The notes beneath the pieces are model-generated. The model saw only the letters and a program-made list of their open reading frames with translations, had not been told where the DNA came from and made no database searches. 64,000 nt of DNA from Alcanivorax sediminis. GTDB taxonomy: Bacteria; Pseudomonadota; Gammaproteobacteria; Pseudomonadales; Alcanivoracaceae. Of the stretch, positions 27,844-36,272 are shown in pieces. Position 1 is the first letter of the stretch, and each line of letters begins with the position of its first letter. The translations under genes were made by a program, and so were the position numbers. The stretch is from NCBI RefSeq assembly GCF_009601165.1, contig NZ_WIRE01000004.1, forward strand, positions 62,001 through 126,000, in the 5' to 3' direction.

Positions 27844-28052
27844 CGTTTTACACCGCCTTCCTCGAAAATTTATTTCTGTTTTTTTCCTCTCACGCTTTCC
27901 TGACGACGCGTTCGCCGTTTTACAAAAAATTGCTTTTTTGTGCCTTTCTACAGGCATAGGCTGGGAGTCAATCGCTACTTGGCGATTTTTTGAACAGTAT
28001 GGGCATTTGCCCAGCGTGTTTGAGCAGTTTCTTGAGATCAGGGAGAGTCACA

Positions 28053-29351
28053 ATGAAAAGAGCTCATTGGTGTATGTTAGGCGCAGCGATTGGACTGGCC
28101 TCCGGTCAGGCTGTGGCGAGCGGTTTTTCTGTTTCATATCAATCAGTCTCTGCCATGGGAAGTGCCTACGCAGGTGCTGGTGTGTTGGCAGAAAATGCAT
28201 CCAATCAATGGTTTAACCCTGCGACACTCGCAGCACTCGACTCGACAGAGTTTTCTGTTCCCCTTCATCAGGTATGGGTAGATACCCGCTTCAAGACGGA
28301 TGATGATGGCCGCTTTTTGGGAGTGATTCCCCAGGCCGGCACCGGGCCTGGCGACTTTGACGATGTCGACCCGTTTGTCGGGAGTCTTTTTCTCGCGGTT
28401 CCAATCAATGACACGATGACATTCGGGTTGAGTGTTGTTTCTCCATTTGGCACCAAGATCGAGTATGAAGACGGCTGGGGAAATGCCTATGTGACCCCTC
28501 CGCCCCCCGGTGGTTTGGGCCCGGTGACCGCCGGTGATTTCTATGCTCTTGAATCGGACTTGCAAACCATCAACATCAACCCTTCCCTGGCGTTGCAGGT
28601 TACCGAACGCCTGAATCTTGGCGTGGGGCTAAACTATCAAAAACTGGATGCGGATATTCGTAATGCTGCTACCAGGCTGGAAGGCGATGATGAGGCTTTT
28701 GGCTGGAATCTTGGCCTGACCTTCCAGGCCGATGATAACAATCAGTTCGGGGTGGCCTACCGCTCCAATCTCGATTATGAAGTTGAAGGCGATATTACCT
28801 TCTCCCAGGCTGGAGCCGCGCTTTCCAGCCTTTCTGGTAACCCGGTTGCGCCAGGAAGTTATGCCGGTACGGCTGATATAGAGCTGCCGGCATCATTGCA
28901 GCTTTCCTATGCCGGCAATCTCTCAGACCGTACCCAGTTGTTGTTGGGCGTTGAGTGGACAGAGTGGAGCTCTCTGGATGCACTGGTTGTTGAAAGCCCT
29001 GCACTGGCATTCAACCCCACCGAAGAATTTGACTGGAATAATACGGTTCGTTATTCACTTGGCGCACGACATGACCTGAATGGTTCTACCGTTATCCGGT
29101 TTGGTGTCGCCAAGGAGGATTCAACTCAGGGCACGGATAATCGTTCCGCGATATCCCCTGATTCCGACCGTACCTGGGTAACGCTGGGAGCCGGTTTTCA
29201 GCCCGCAGACAATATGACCATCGATGTGGGATATGCTCATATCTTTGTTGATGATGCGGACATCAATCGCACTGATAAAGGCGCCCAGCTCAAAGGTACA
29301 TATGAGCTTGATGCCGACGTAATCGGTGCCCAGATGAGTTATCGCTTCTGA
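28053..29351 (+). CDS. fadL: FadL-family outer-membrane transport protein
   Basis: A 432-residue OmpP1/FadL protein. Signal peptide ends near GQAVA-SGFSVSYQS; the N-terminal hatch segment ENASNQWFNPATLAAL is diagnostic; the rest is beta-strand pattern ending in YRF. It should carry long-chain fatty acids or other hydrophobic compounds across the outer membrane. An in-frame start at 27990 exists, but ATG 28053 has AGGGAG eight bases upstream and leads straight into the signal peptide. Base composition is lower in GC than its neighbours. Confidence 0.92.
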   Translation: MKRAHWCMLGAAIGLASGQAVASGFSVSYQSVSAMGSAYAGAGVLAENASNQWFNPATLAALDSTEFSVPLHQVWVDTRFKTDDDGRFLGVIPQAGTGPGDFDDVDPFVGSLFLAVPINDTMTFGLSVVSPFGTKIEYEDGWGNAYVTPPPPGGLGPVTAGDFYALESDLQTININPSLALQVTERLNLGVGLNYQKLDADIRNAATRLEGDDEAFGWNLGLTFQADDNNQFGVAYRSNLDYEVEGDITFSQAGAALSSLSGNPVAPGSYAGTADIELPASLQLSYAGNLSDRTQLLLGVEWTEWSSLDALVVESPALAFNPTEEFDWNNTVRYSLGARHDLNGSTVIRFGVAKEDSTQGTDNRSAISPDSDRTWVTLGAGFQPADNMTIDVGYAHIFVDDADINRTDKGAQLKGTYELDADVIGAQMSYRF

Positions 29352-29373
29352 TTTTCTTCGGTTAGCGTGCTAT

Positions 29374-29404
29374 AAAAAAGCGGGCCACATGGCTCGCTTT
29401 TTTT
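29374..29404 (+). terminator. Terminator after fadL
   Basis: AAAAAAGCGGGCC, loop ACAT, GGCTCGC and seven T. The T-run reaches the start of the next coding region. Confidence 0.88.
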
Positions 29405-29417
29405 GATGAGGTTTCAA

Positions 29418-30080
29418 GTGAAACGAATCTGTTTGCCTATTCTATTGGTGTCGTTGCTGCCATTGTCTGCTCTGGCGGACATTCCGGGTAGTTATCGTGC
29501 TGAACGTTGGGAGGGCAGTGTCCGTGTTCTCGGGTTACAGGGCCAGACTGTCTCCGGCGAGCGTGGATCCAGCGTCGATATCACTGATGATGTGGGCTTC
29601 GGTTTTGATTTGGCCTACAACCGCGATGAGCATCTCGCGCTGGGTTTCGCCATGGAGTGGCTGGAAACGGATTTCCGCACAAACACCACGTCAGATTCCA
29701 GCGGAAGCTTTGATGGCCGTGGAGAACTAGAGCTGACCACCATGAACCTCAACGGCACTTACCACTTTTTCAAAAAGGCGCTGACGCCTTATGTGCACGG
29801 TGCCGTGGGGGCTACCTACCTGAATACCAATGTGGCTACAGGCCCCTCTGTGCCGGTGTGCTGGTATGACCCCTGGTGGGGTTATTACTGTAGTCTGGAT
29901 ACGCCGACGCTCTCCGATACGGTATTCAGCTATGAGGCGGGTGTCGGTGTGCGGCTGGATATGAATGATGGCGCTTTCCTGCGTGCAGGCTATAGCAGGG
30001 AATGGCTGGATGTAGGGCGCGGTGCAGGAACGGTGGATCAGGGGTTGTGGCGGCTTGGCATCGGTATGGTATTCAATTGA
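29418..30080 (+). CDS. Small outer-membrane beta-barrel protein
   Basis: A 220-residue protein with a signal peptide (KRICLPILLVSLLPLSALA) and about eight alternating amphipathic strands ending in RLGIGMVFN, like OmpA/OmpW-type eight-strand barrels. A Trp/Tyr-rich loop with two Cys (CWYDPWWGYYC) may form a disulfide. Function unknown. GTG 29418 was chosen because GAGG lies six bases upstream; ATG 29406 is an alternative. Confidence 0.8.
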   Translation: MKRICLPILLVSLLPLSALADIPGSYRAERWEGSVRVLGLQGQTVSGERGSSVDITDDVGFGFDLAYNRDEHLALGFAMEWLETDFRTNTTSDSSGSFDGRGELELTTMNLNGTYHFFKKALTPYVHGAVGATYLNTNVATGPSVPVCWYDPWWGYYCSLDTPTLSDTVFSYEAGVGVRLDMNDGAFLRAGYSREWLDVGRGAGTVDQGLWRLGIGMVFN

Positions 30081-30086
30081 GATGTA

Positions 30087-30116
30087 CACCGTTCATGCCT
30101 GCCGGCATGAACGGTG
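30087..30116. terminator. Perfect hairpin between convergent genes
   Basis: CACCGTTCATGCC, loop TGCC, GGCATGAACGGTG: a perfect 13-bp stem lying between the barrel gene and the DUF2167 gene. No T-run follows, so a terminator role is likely but not certain. It includes a GCATGAA motif like the GC-class heptads. Confidence 0.6.
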
Positions 30117-30126
30117 GTGAGTCGGA

Positions 30127-31026
30127 CTATTTCTTTCGGAAAAGCATTTTCCCGAGTCCAAACAGGCCTGCCAGCGCCACGAACCAGAACTTTTTAAGAA
30201 ACAGTAGCGCAATAGCGAAGAAGCCGGTTTTTGCCAGCACCTTGCCGGCAATCAGGCCGCCGATGCCATAAGCGGCCAGATGGTCGGTGTCCGGGTTGTA
30301 GTCTGCATAGCGGCTGCCCTCGGTAAAAGAGGGGATCGCCAGAACCTGATCCAGGCGTTGATTGATCTCTGGCAGCGACTCCATGCTGGCAATGAAGTTC
30401 AGCTGCAAAAAGCCTTCACGTCCGAGTTTGCGGATGTTGTAGTTCAGCGTATCACCCTCAGTGTCTTCGAAGCGTAACTGCTTGGCCCAGTATAACTGGT
30501 GTTGAGTTGCATCGTAGTGTGGCGTTTCAGCCCAGCCTACCAACTCGATGGTGGGATAGTCCTGTTCACGCCGCAGCGCGTTTTCGTCTTCCAGGGAGTC
30601 CTGCATGTCGCTCAGCAGATCGTCATAATCAATACTGTCCGCATCTTCATCGTTCACGTGGCCCTCTTCCACATAGGCAATGTCCACTCCCCAGGCATTG
30701 TCGTCATAGGGACGGTACTCCGACGGGAACAGCATACCGAGAGTGTCTTCCCCGGGGGGATTGCCCCACATGTCTTCCAGCACCGTGCGCGCGTCTGTGC
30801 TGTTCAGGTAATAGAAATTCTCCGGCACGTTCAGCACTGCGCCACTTTCGTCGAGAAATATCTGCCCCTGCTGTGGTGTCATGTTGTCCCACAGGTGCTC
30901 GACGTACAGCTGGTACTGCTGAATCATCTCCGCTTCGCTGAGAACAGGCTGCTCGTCGGTGTTGGCTATCGCCAGGGTGCTGGCAATGAGCAGGCCACAG
31001 CCTGCCAGATGGCTCCATGCTTTCAT
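30127..31026 (-). CDS. DUF2167 membrane protein
   Basis: A 299-residue protein: signal-like N-terminus (GCGLLIASTLAIANTDE), long acidic periplasmic domain, and two hydrophobic segments near the C-terminus (about 255-295) ending FRKK. The phrases VELVGWAETPHYD-like and LYWAKQLRFEDTEGDTLNYNIRKLGREGFLQLN match DUF2167 proteins of unknown role. ATG 31026 was chosen, with AAGGA six bases upstream; longer starts up to 31143 lack support. The 113-base upstream gap holds its promoter region. Confidence 0.82.
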   Translation of the reverse strand: MKAWSHLAGCGLLIASTLAIANTDEQPVLSEAEMIQQYQLYVEHLWDNMTPQQGQIFLDESGAVLNVPENFYYLNSTDARTVLEDMWGNPPGEDTLGMLFPSEYRPYDDNAWGVDIAYVEEGHVNDEDADSIDYDDLLSDMQDSLEDENALRREQDYPTIELVGWAETPHYDATQHQLYWAKQLRFEDTEGDTLNYNIRKLGREGFLQLNFIASMESLPEINQRLDQVLAIPSFTEGSRYADYNPDTDHLAAYGIGGLIAGKVLAKTGFFAIALLFLKKFWFVALAGLFGLGKMLFRKK

Positions 31027-31139
31027 TGGCATTCCTTTGAATTGAGATTGTGTTGAAAAGGTGGGCTTTTCCCCCCAGTGCAAAGAATAAGAATTTTTTC
31101 GCATTTGCGGGAGGAAAAGTCTTTCTGCTGTGATCAATC

Positions 31140-31844
31140 TCACAGTTGACGTGCAATGGCCTCAGCCATGGCCAGGTAGCCGTTGGCACTGGGGTGGTAA
31201 CCGTCCTCTGCCAGCAGCGCAGGGTCACTGAGTGGTGGATAGCCGAGGTAGAAGACATTGGCCGTGGTGGATGCCAGCTGCTGGTGTTGCCCATCAAGCA
31301 GCCGGGCTCGCCAGCCGAGTATCTGCCGCAGCGGTGAGGGCAGGGCTGTGAATTGATGCATGGGGGGAACCGACAGCAGGTAGATGGCGACATCAGGCTG
31401 CTGGTGTTGGATCAGCTGAATGAGCCGGGCAAGCTGCTGACGATAGCGCTTGCGAGGCGTCAGGCCTGTGGTGTCATTTACTCCCATGCTGACAAAAACC
31501 GCATCGTATTCTGGCAGGGTTGCGTTGTGGACCTGGTCCAGCAGCGCCGCCATGCGAATGCCGTTGGTGCCCATCGTCTGCCAGTCCACGCGGCGGCGGC
31601 TCTTATGGGCGAGCAGGCGGGCAATCTGGCTGGCCAGACCTTGCTGATGCTCGGGTACACCCACGCCTGCGGCGGTGGACTCTCCCAGCACTAGAAGGCG
31701 ATAACCTGCTGACCCGCCACCATGATGCCCCGCGCGATGCCCTTCGGCTTCCGGCAGCCGAGGAGTGGTGTGGCGGGTATAAACTGCCAGCGGGGCAATG
31801 GCGGGGCTCAGGGCGGCCACGGTCAGCCAGAATGGTAAATGCAT
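31140..31844 (-). CDS. SGNH/GDSL hydrolase
   Basis: A 234-residue esterase-like protein. Block I is LVLGESTAAGVGV with nucleophile S56, block III is MGVNDTT, and block V gives D214 and H217 (EDGYHPS). A hydrophobic N-terminus may anchor or export it. Start overlaps the stop of the upstream oxidoreductase by one base, so both act in one operon. Substrate unknown; lipid or ester cleavage is inference. Confidence 0.87.
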   Translation of the reverse strand: MHLPFWLTVAALSPAIAPLAVYTRHTTPRLPEAEGHRAGHHGGGSAGYRLLVLGESTAAGVGVPEHQQGLASQIARLLAHKSRRRVDWQTMGTNGIRMAALLDQVHNATLPEYDAVFVSMGVNDTTGLTPRKRYRQQLARLIQLIQHQQPDVAIYLLSVPPMHQFTALPSPLRQILGWRARLLDGQHQQLASTTANVFYLGYPPLSDPALLAEDGYHPSANGYLAMAEAIARQL

Positions 31845-33469
31845 TAGCCGACAAACATTTTCTTGGCCAGAGGAAGGCTTTTGGCGCCGCCCACAGCAAT
31901 GGTGGTGAGCAGGCCGCCGATCATGGCGCCGACCACGCCGCAGGTCATGATGTCCTGACCGGTGAGGTAGAGGCCTGGAATGCGGGTTTTCGGTTTCAGC
32001 CAGTCCTGCTCGAAACGCTCCGGGGTATGGTCAAGGCCGTAGATTTCGCCGGTGCTGTAGCGGCAAAAGTAATCCGTGGAGAGCGGCGTGGACAGCTCGT
32101 AGTAATCCACCTTGCCGCGCAGGTGCGGCATTTTCTCGTACAGTTTTTCCAGCAGTCGCTGTGAATAGGCTTCTTTTTTTGCCTCGTAGTCATCGCCGCG
32201 CTTACCCCAGGGCTTGTCGGCCCATTCCTGGTACCACTCGAATGGCCCCGGGGCGACTATTTCGATAGTGGCGCGACCGGGGTAACGCTCGGCAAAACTC
32301 GGGTCTTTGGCTGACGGGAAGGAGATGTAAGTGAGCGGAATCTCATGATTCTCCGGGTCTTCCAGGAAGGCATTGACCTGGCTGGCATGATCGCTGCCGG
32401 GATAGATCCAGAAATTGGTCTTTGGCAGCTGCAGGTTTTCGGCGCTGTCCTGAATGCCGATGTAGAGACAGACGCTGGCCATGGAGCGCTGCACCTGGCC
32501 CAGTTTCATCTGGTAGAAATCCTTGTGCGGCGCGTTGTCCGGCAGCAACGCGCCAAAGGTGTTAAACACGCCTGCGTTGCTGATGATGGCCGGGGCAAAA
32601 ATATCCTGTCCGTCCGCCATGCGCACGCCAACCGCCTTGCCATGTTCAATCAGGATTTCTTTCACGTCGGCATAGGTGAAGACTTCGCCCCCGCTTTGCT
32701 GGATGACCGGGATGATGGTCTTGGCCATTTCCGAGGCGCCGCCAATGGGGTAATAGCCGCCATGGAGATAGTGTCGGGCAATCAGGGCGTGAATAATGAA
32801 GCTGGATTCGGTGGGTACCATGCCATTGTCACCCCACTGGCCGGTGAGGGCGGCTATCAGCTCCTGGTTGTCGGTGAGACTCTCCAGTACCTGCTGGGTG
32901 GTCTGGTTGAGAAAATCGGGTGCCTTGCGTCGTGCCAGGTGTCGGAACGGGGCGGCCATCACTTTTGGCAGTACCTTGGCCAGGGTGACCCCGGGCATGG
33001 CCTTGGCGACCTGGCCGAGATAGCTCATGTAGGTATCGATGGCCTGCTCCTCGTCGGGGAACTGTTTTTTCAGTTCATCGGCAAAGGCTTTGGGGCCAGC
33101 AACAAGATCAACCTGACGGTCGCCAATAAATAGCCGGTCATATACCGGGTCCATGGCCTCCCACTGCAGCTGGCTGTCCGTGACATAGTCGAACAGACGC
33201 CGCGCCATGGTGTGCTTCGCGCCCATGTCACCGATGTAATGCACACCCACATCCCACTCGTAGCCGTTGCGGTCGTAGCTGTGGGTAAAGCCTCCGGCAG
33301 TGTAATGCTGCTCCAGCACCAGCACTTTCTTGCCCAGCTTGCTGAGGCAGGCTGCGGCGGTGAGCCCACCGATACCGGAGCCGATGATGATGGCGTCGTA
33401 GTGGCCGTCAAGGCGATTGGCACGATAGCGGCGGCCAACGCTGATGGTGCTGGGTTTAGGGGTGCTCAT
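31844..33469 (-). CDS. FAD-dependent oxidoreductase, phytoene desaturase/retinol saturase-like
   Basis: A 541-residue flavoprotein. The dinucleotide motif is AIIIGSGIGGLTAAACLSKLG (about 26-46), followed by VLEQHYTAGGFTHSY. The C-terminal GLYLTGQDIMTCGVVGAMIGGLL is the second FAD motif. This pattern is shared by carotenoid desaturases and all-trans-retinol 13,14-reductases. No other carotenoid genes are nearby, so a saturase or lipid-redox role is as likely. Regulated, by inference, by the TetR protein encoded directly upstream. Confidence 0.85.
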   Translation of the reverse strand: MSTPKPSTISVGRRYRANRLDGHYDAIIIGSGIGGLTAAACLSKLGKKVLVLEQHYTAGGFTHSYDRNGYEWDVGVHYIGDMGAKHTMARRLFDYVTDSQLQWEAMDPVYDRLFIGDRQVDLVAGPKAFADELKKQFPDEEQAIDTYMSYLGQVAKAMPGVTLAKVLPKVMAAPFRHLARRKAPDFLNQTTQQVLESLTDNQELIAALTGQWGDNGMVPTESSFIIHALIARHYLHGGYYPIGGASEMAKTIIPVIQQSGGEVFTYADVKEILIEHGKAVGVRMADGQDIFAPAIISNAGVFNTFGALLPDNAPHKDFYQMKLGQVQRSMASVCLYIGIQDSAENLQLPKTNFWIYPGSDHASQVNAFLEDPENHEIPLTYISFPSAKDPSFAERYPGRATIEIVAPGPFEWYQEWADKPWGKRGDDYEAKKEAYSQRLLEKLYEKMPHLRGKVDYYELSTPLSTDYFCRYSTGEIYGLDHTPERFEQDWLKPKTRIPGLYLTGQDIMTCGVVGAMIGGLLTTIAVGGAKSLPLAKKMFVG

Positions 33470-34089
33470 GGGGAAACCTCGTTGTGCGATGAAATTGGGG
33501 GAGATGCAATGGCGCCATCCAGCAAAAGGCTGGTAACGCTTTCGGCGAGATGGGGCTCGGCATCCGCAGTGGGCAAGTGGCCGTCAATGGTCAGTAGCGA
33601 CAGGCCGTGGACCAGAGACCAGGCTGTGGCCGTCATCAGGTTCAAAGGCTGGGGCTTCAGGTAGCCGCGCTCGCGGGCGCGGGCGACGGTGTCTTCCAGG
33701 ACCTGAAAAGCTCCCTTGCCGGCGTTGTCCAGGCGTGGGTGCATGCCCATGGGAAGCACGCGCCCCCCAAACATCAGTCGATAAAGGTTGGGCTCATCCT
33801 GGGCAAAAGCAACATAGGTCAGGCCAATACCAATCAGGGCCTGTCGCGGATCCTGCTGGTCCACGCTCAGTAGACGCTCGCGCAACCAGTGAAAGCCGCT
33901 GATAGCCAGCTCGGCCAGCAGGCTTTCCCGGTCGGCAAAGTGGCGGTACAGCGCCGGGGCACTGACGCCCAGCTGTTTGGCCAGCGCCCGCAGACTGATG
34001 GCGCTGTCGCCATGCTCGCGAACAATGTCCAGTGCCTGCTGGTGAGCCTGCTGCTGCAGGTCGCCGTGATGATAAGCGGTGCGTGCCAT
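33466..34089 (-). CDS. TetR-family transcriptional regulator (WHG-type C-terminus)
   Basis: A 207-residue TetR protein. HTH at about residues 28-50 (ISLRALAKQLGVSAPALYRHF). The C-terminal AWSLVHGLSLL marks the WHG ligand domain. It heads an operon with the oxidoreductase and SGNH hydrolase, overlapping the former by four bases. A candidate operator sits 18 bases upstream of its start. Ligand unknown, probably a hydrophobic substrate of the operon. Confidence 0.92.
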   Translation of the reverse strand: MARTAYHHGDLQQQAHQQALDIVREHGDSAISLRALAKQLGVSAPALYRHFADRESLLAELAISGFHWLRERLLSVDQQDPRQALIGIGLTYVAFAQDEPNLYRLMFGGRVLPMGMHPRLDNAGKGAFQVLEDTVARARERGYLKPQPLNLMTATAWSLVHGLSLLTIDGHLPTADAEPHLAESVTSLLLDGAIASPPISSHNEVSP

Positions 34090-34107
34090 GTTGATCCGTT
34101 GTGTAAG

Positions 34108-34120
34108 TTAACGGTGTTAA
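34108..34120. promoter_or_regulatory. Candidate TetR operator
   Basis: TTAAC-GGT-GTTAA, a perfect inverted repeat with a three-base spacer, embedded in two GTTAAC sites. It lies just upstream of the tetR-like gene where autoregulation would act. Confidence 0.65.
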
Positions 34121-34186
34121 CATTGGCATGGCAGAGGCCTTGTCGTCAAGCGTCTTGGGCAGAGCTGCTCCCGGAGGTGGGGCGGA

Positions 34187-34288
34187 GCCGCTGTAGGAGC
34201 GTAGCGCAGCGAAGTAACGCACGTAGTGCGGCCCTGAAGGGGGGAGCGCAGCGAATAACTTGCCTGCAAGCGATCCGAGCCCAGGCGG
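34187..34288 (+). repeat. Dispersed hairpin repeat, copy R2
   Basis: Starts GCCGCTGTAGGAGCGTAGCG and is about 90 percent the same as R1 (6114-6230) over the first 95 bases by eye, but its tail after GATCCGAGCC diverges. The small hairpin reads CTTGC-CT-GCAAG where R1 has CCTGC-CT-GCAGG. Confidence 0.85.
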
Positions 34289-34302
34289 GGCAATCAGTTT
34301 CG

Positions 34303-34398
34303 AGAGACAAGTACCGAGTTACGAAGGGCAAAACCCCAACCCCCGAACTGGCTGCCGTTTTTTTGGTTTTCGAAACTCGTGACTCGAAACTCGTCTCT
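34303..34398. repeat. Heptad element G nested between R2 and R3
   Basis: Left arm 34303-34324 and right arm 34371-34398 are inverse to each other (about 19 of 22 positions by eye). The right arm is a clear heptad array with CGAAACT and CGTGACT. The core is C-rich then T-rich. It differs in unit from the AT and GC classes and does not touch a stop codon. Confidence 0.7.
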
Positions 34399-34452
34399 GG
34401 AATCCTTACCTCGCTTAGGCTCGGATCGCTTGCAGGCAAGCTCCTACAGCGG
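34397..34452 (-). repeat. Dispersed hairpin repeat, copy R3 (inverted, internally deleted)
   Basis: On the minus strand it reads CGCTGTAGGAGC and then jumps to TTGCCTGCAAGCGATCC, ending AAGGATTCCAG. It keeps both ends of R1 but lacks about 70 bases of the middle. With R2 it forms an inverted pair around element G. Confidence 0.85.
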
Positions 34453-34482
34453 GGTGTAGCGAGTGTTTTATCGACGCAAAAA

Positions 34483-34519
34483 GGCCCGCCTTGGAAACCG
34501 GGTGGGCCCTTTTTGCGTC
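34483..34519. terminator. Long bidirectional terminator
   Basis: GACGCAAAAAGGCCC on the left faces GGGCCCTTTTTGCGTC on the right, with one unpaired base. A and T runs lie inside the stem, so it can stop transcription both ways; on the minus strand it ends the aldo-keto reductase message. Confidence 0.88.
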
Positions 34520-34542
34520 AGGCATGATGCGTGTTGCGTCTC
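34515..34542 (-). repeat. GC-class heptad array H at the tas stop
   Basis: Four tandem heptads, among them GCATGAT and GCGTCTC, end two bases before the stop codon of the aldo-keto reductase. The first unit overlaps the terminator stem. Confidence 0.78.
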
Positions 34543-34544
34543 TT

Positions 34545-35582
34545 TTAAGGTGCCGGATACGGGAAGCAGGTGTGAATGGCTTCCAGGGCTTTCTCCAGAT
34601 CCTTGTCCCAGTGCAGGTCCACGCTCTTGAGGTTTTCTTCAAGTTGCTCAAGGTTGGTGGCACCAATGATGTTGCTCGTCACGAAGGGGCGGGTGGTGAC
34701 GAACTGCAGGGCCATCTGGGTGACGCTGATCTCCCGTTCCTCGGCAAGCTGGCAGTAGGCTTCCGTGGCGGCAATGGCCTGTGGATTGGTGTAGCGGGCA
34801 AACTGCTTGAACAGGGTCAGGCGCCCTTTCTCCGGCCAGCTGTCATTGCGGTACTTGCCGGTGAGCATGCCGAAGGCCAGTGGGGAGTAGGCCAGCAAAC
34901 CTACCTCTTCGCGGTGGCTGACTTCCGCCAGGCCCACTTCATAGCTGCGGTTGAGCAGGGAGTAGGGGTTCTGGATGCTGACCGGGCGGGGCAGGCCAAT
35001 CTTTTCAGCCTCATGGATGAAGGTCATCACCCCCCACGGGGTTTCGTTGGAAAGACCCCAGTGGCGGATCTTGCCCGCGTCGACCAGTTTTTTCAGCCCT
35101 GCGACAGTGTCACTGATGGCGATGGCGTTTTCGTCATTCCTGTGCTTGTAGCCAAGACGACCAAAAAAGTTGGTGGTGCGTTCTGGCCAGTGCAGTTGAT
35201 AGAGATCAATCACGTCTGTCTGCAGACGTTTGAGGCTGCCTTCAACGGCGTCCTGAAGGCTTTCTGTGTTGAAGCGCGGGCCGCCACGGATATGTTTAAC
35301 GTATTCGCCGGGCCCGGCTGCCTTGGTGGCCAGCACGACCTTGTCGCGGTTACCGGTTTTGGCAAACCACTCGCCAATAATGGTTTCGGTTCGGAAGGAG
35401 GTTTCCGGGCTGGCTGGCACGGCATACATTTCGGCGGTATCGAAGAAATTAATGCCGAAATCCAGCGCCATATCCATTTGGGCATGGCCTTCTTCGCGAG
35501 AGTTCTGATTGCCCCAGGTCATGGTGCCCAGGCACAGGCTGCTGACATTGAGGTCGGTGCGACCCAGGCGGCGGTGTTCCAT
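34545..35582 (-). CDS. tas: NADP(H)-dependent aldo-keto reductase (Tas-like)
   Basis: A 345-residue AKR of the Tas/YgdS type. The tetrad is visible as Asp and Tyr in NFFDTAEMYAVP, Lys in VVLATKAAG and His in YQLHWPER. The C-terminal SNIIGATNLEQLEENL is the NADP-binding region. It reduces aldehydes or ketones; the true substrate is unknown. Single gene with its own terminator. Confidence 0.9.
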   Translation of the reverse strand: MEHRRLGRTDLNVSSLCLGTMTWGNQNSREEGHAQMDMALDFGINFFDTAEMYAVPASPETSFRTETIIGEWFAKTGNRDKVVLATKAAGPGEYVKHIRGGPRFNTESLQDAVEGSLKRLQTDVIDLYQLHWPERTTNFFGRLGYKHRNDENAIAISDTVAGLKKLVDAGKIRHWGLSNETPWGVMTFIHEAEKIGLPRPVSIQNPYSLLNRSYEVGLAEVSHREEVGLLAYSPLAFGMLTGKYRNDSWPEKGRLTLFKQFARYTNPQAIAATEAYCQLAEEREISVTQMALQFVTTRPFVTSNIIGATNLEQLEENLKSVDLHWDKDLEKALEAIHTCFPYPAP

Positions 35583-35723
35583 GTTTTCCTCCTGATTTTA
35601 CTGCGGGGCCATAATGCGCGATGATTGGCGCCCAATCTGATCACGGTGCCCGCCTGCCCACAAGGGCGGATAAGGCCCTGACTATTGCGAAGCGCGTCAA
35701 TTCAACAAATCCCTTCTTATCGC

Positions 35724-35752
35724 TTGTGTTATGTGGGGGGCTTGGGTAGAAT
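35724..35752 (+). promoter_or_regulatory. Promoter for rplM-rpsI
   Basis: TTGTGT (35724-35729), 17 bases, then TAGAAT (35747-35752). Transcription would start near 35759, giving a leader of about 70 bases. Confidence 0.65.
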
Positions 35753-35758
35753 TCGCGC

Positions 35759-35830
35759 TCTCTTGCCCGGCGGAACTGACGCCGGCGGGTGTTTACGACC
35801 CGTAACATATTGATTTTAGGGCAGAATTCC
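35759..35830 (+). promoter_or_regulatory. rplM leader with hairpin
   Basis: The predicted leader holds a GC-rich hairpin at about 35766-35789 (CGGCG pairs with CGCCG). L13 of E. coli represses its own operon through the leader, so this is a candidate L13-binding structure. This was judged by position and shape only. Confidence 0.45.
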
Positions 35831-36259
35831 ATGAAGACCTACAGCGCAAAACCGGAAAGCGTAAAGCGCGACTGGTATGTGGTAGACGCCTCCGGCAAAA
35901 CGCTGGGTCGGTTGGCGACCGAAGTCGCAAGCCGTCTGCGCGGTAAGCACAAGCCGGAGTACACTCCACACGTCGACACCGGTGATTACATTGTCGTAAT
36001 CAATGCCGAAAAAGTGGCCGTTACCGGTAACAAGGCAAACGACAAGATGTACTACCGTCACACCGGTTACCCGGGTGGCCTGAAAGAAGCCAACTTCGCG
36101 ACTCTGCAGGCAGAAAAGCCTGAGATGATCATTGAGAAGGCTGTGAAGGGCATGTTGCCGCGTAACCCGCTGGGTCGCGACATGTACCGCAAACTGAAAG
36201 TCTATGCAGGCTCAGAGCATCCTCATACTGCTCAGCAGCCGCAGCAGCTGGAAATCTAA
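35831..36259 (+). CDS. rplM: 50S ribosomal protein L13
   Basis: A 142-residue L13 starting [20 protein letters not shown] with the conserved [13 protein letters not shown] and [18 protein letters not shown]. An upstream in-frame start at 35789 was rejected because the ATG at 35831 gives the family N-terminus. Forms the conserved rplM-rpsI pair. Confidence 0.98.
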   Translation: MKTYSAKPESVKRDWYVVDASGKTLGRLATEVASRLRGKHKPEYTPHVDTGDYIVVINAEKVAVTGNKANDKMYYRHTGYPGGLKEANFATLQAEKPEMIIEKAVKGMLPRNPLGRDMYRKLKVYAGSEHPHTAQQPQQLEI

Positions 36260-36272
36260 GGGGTTTTAGACG

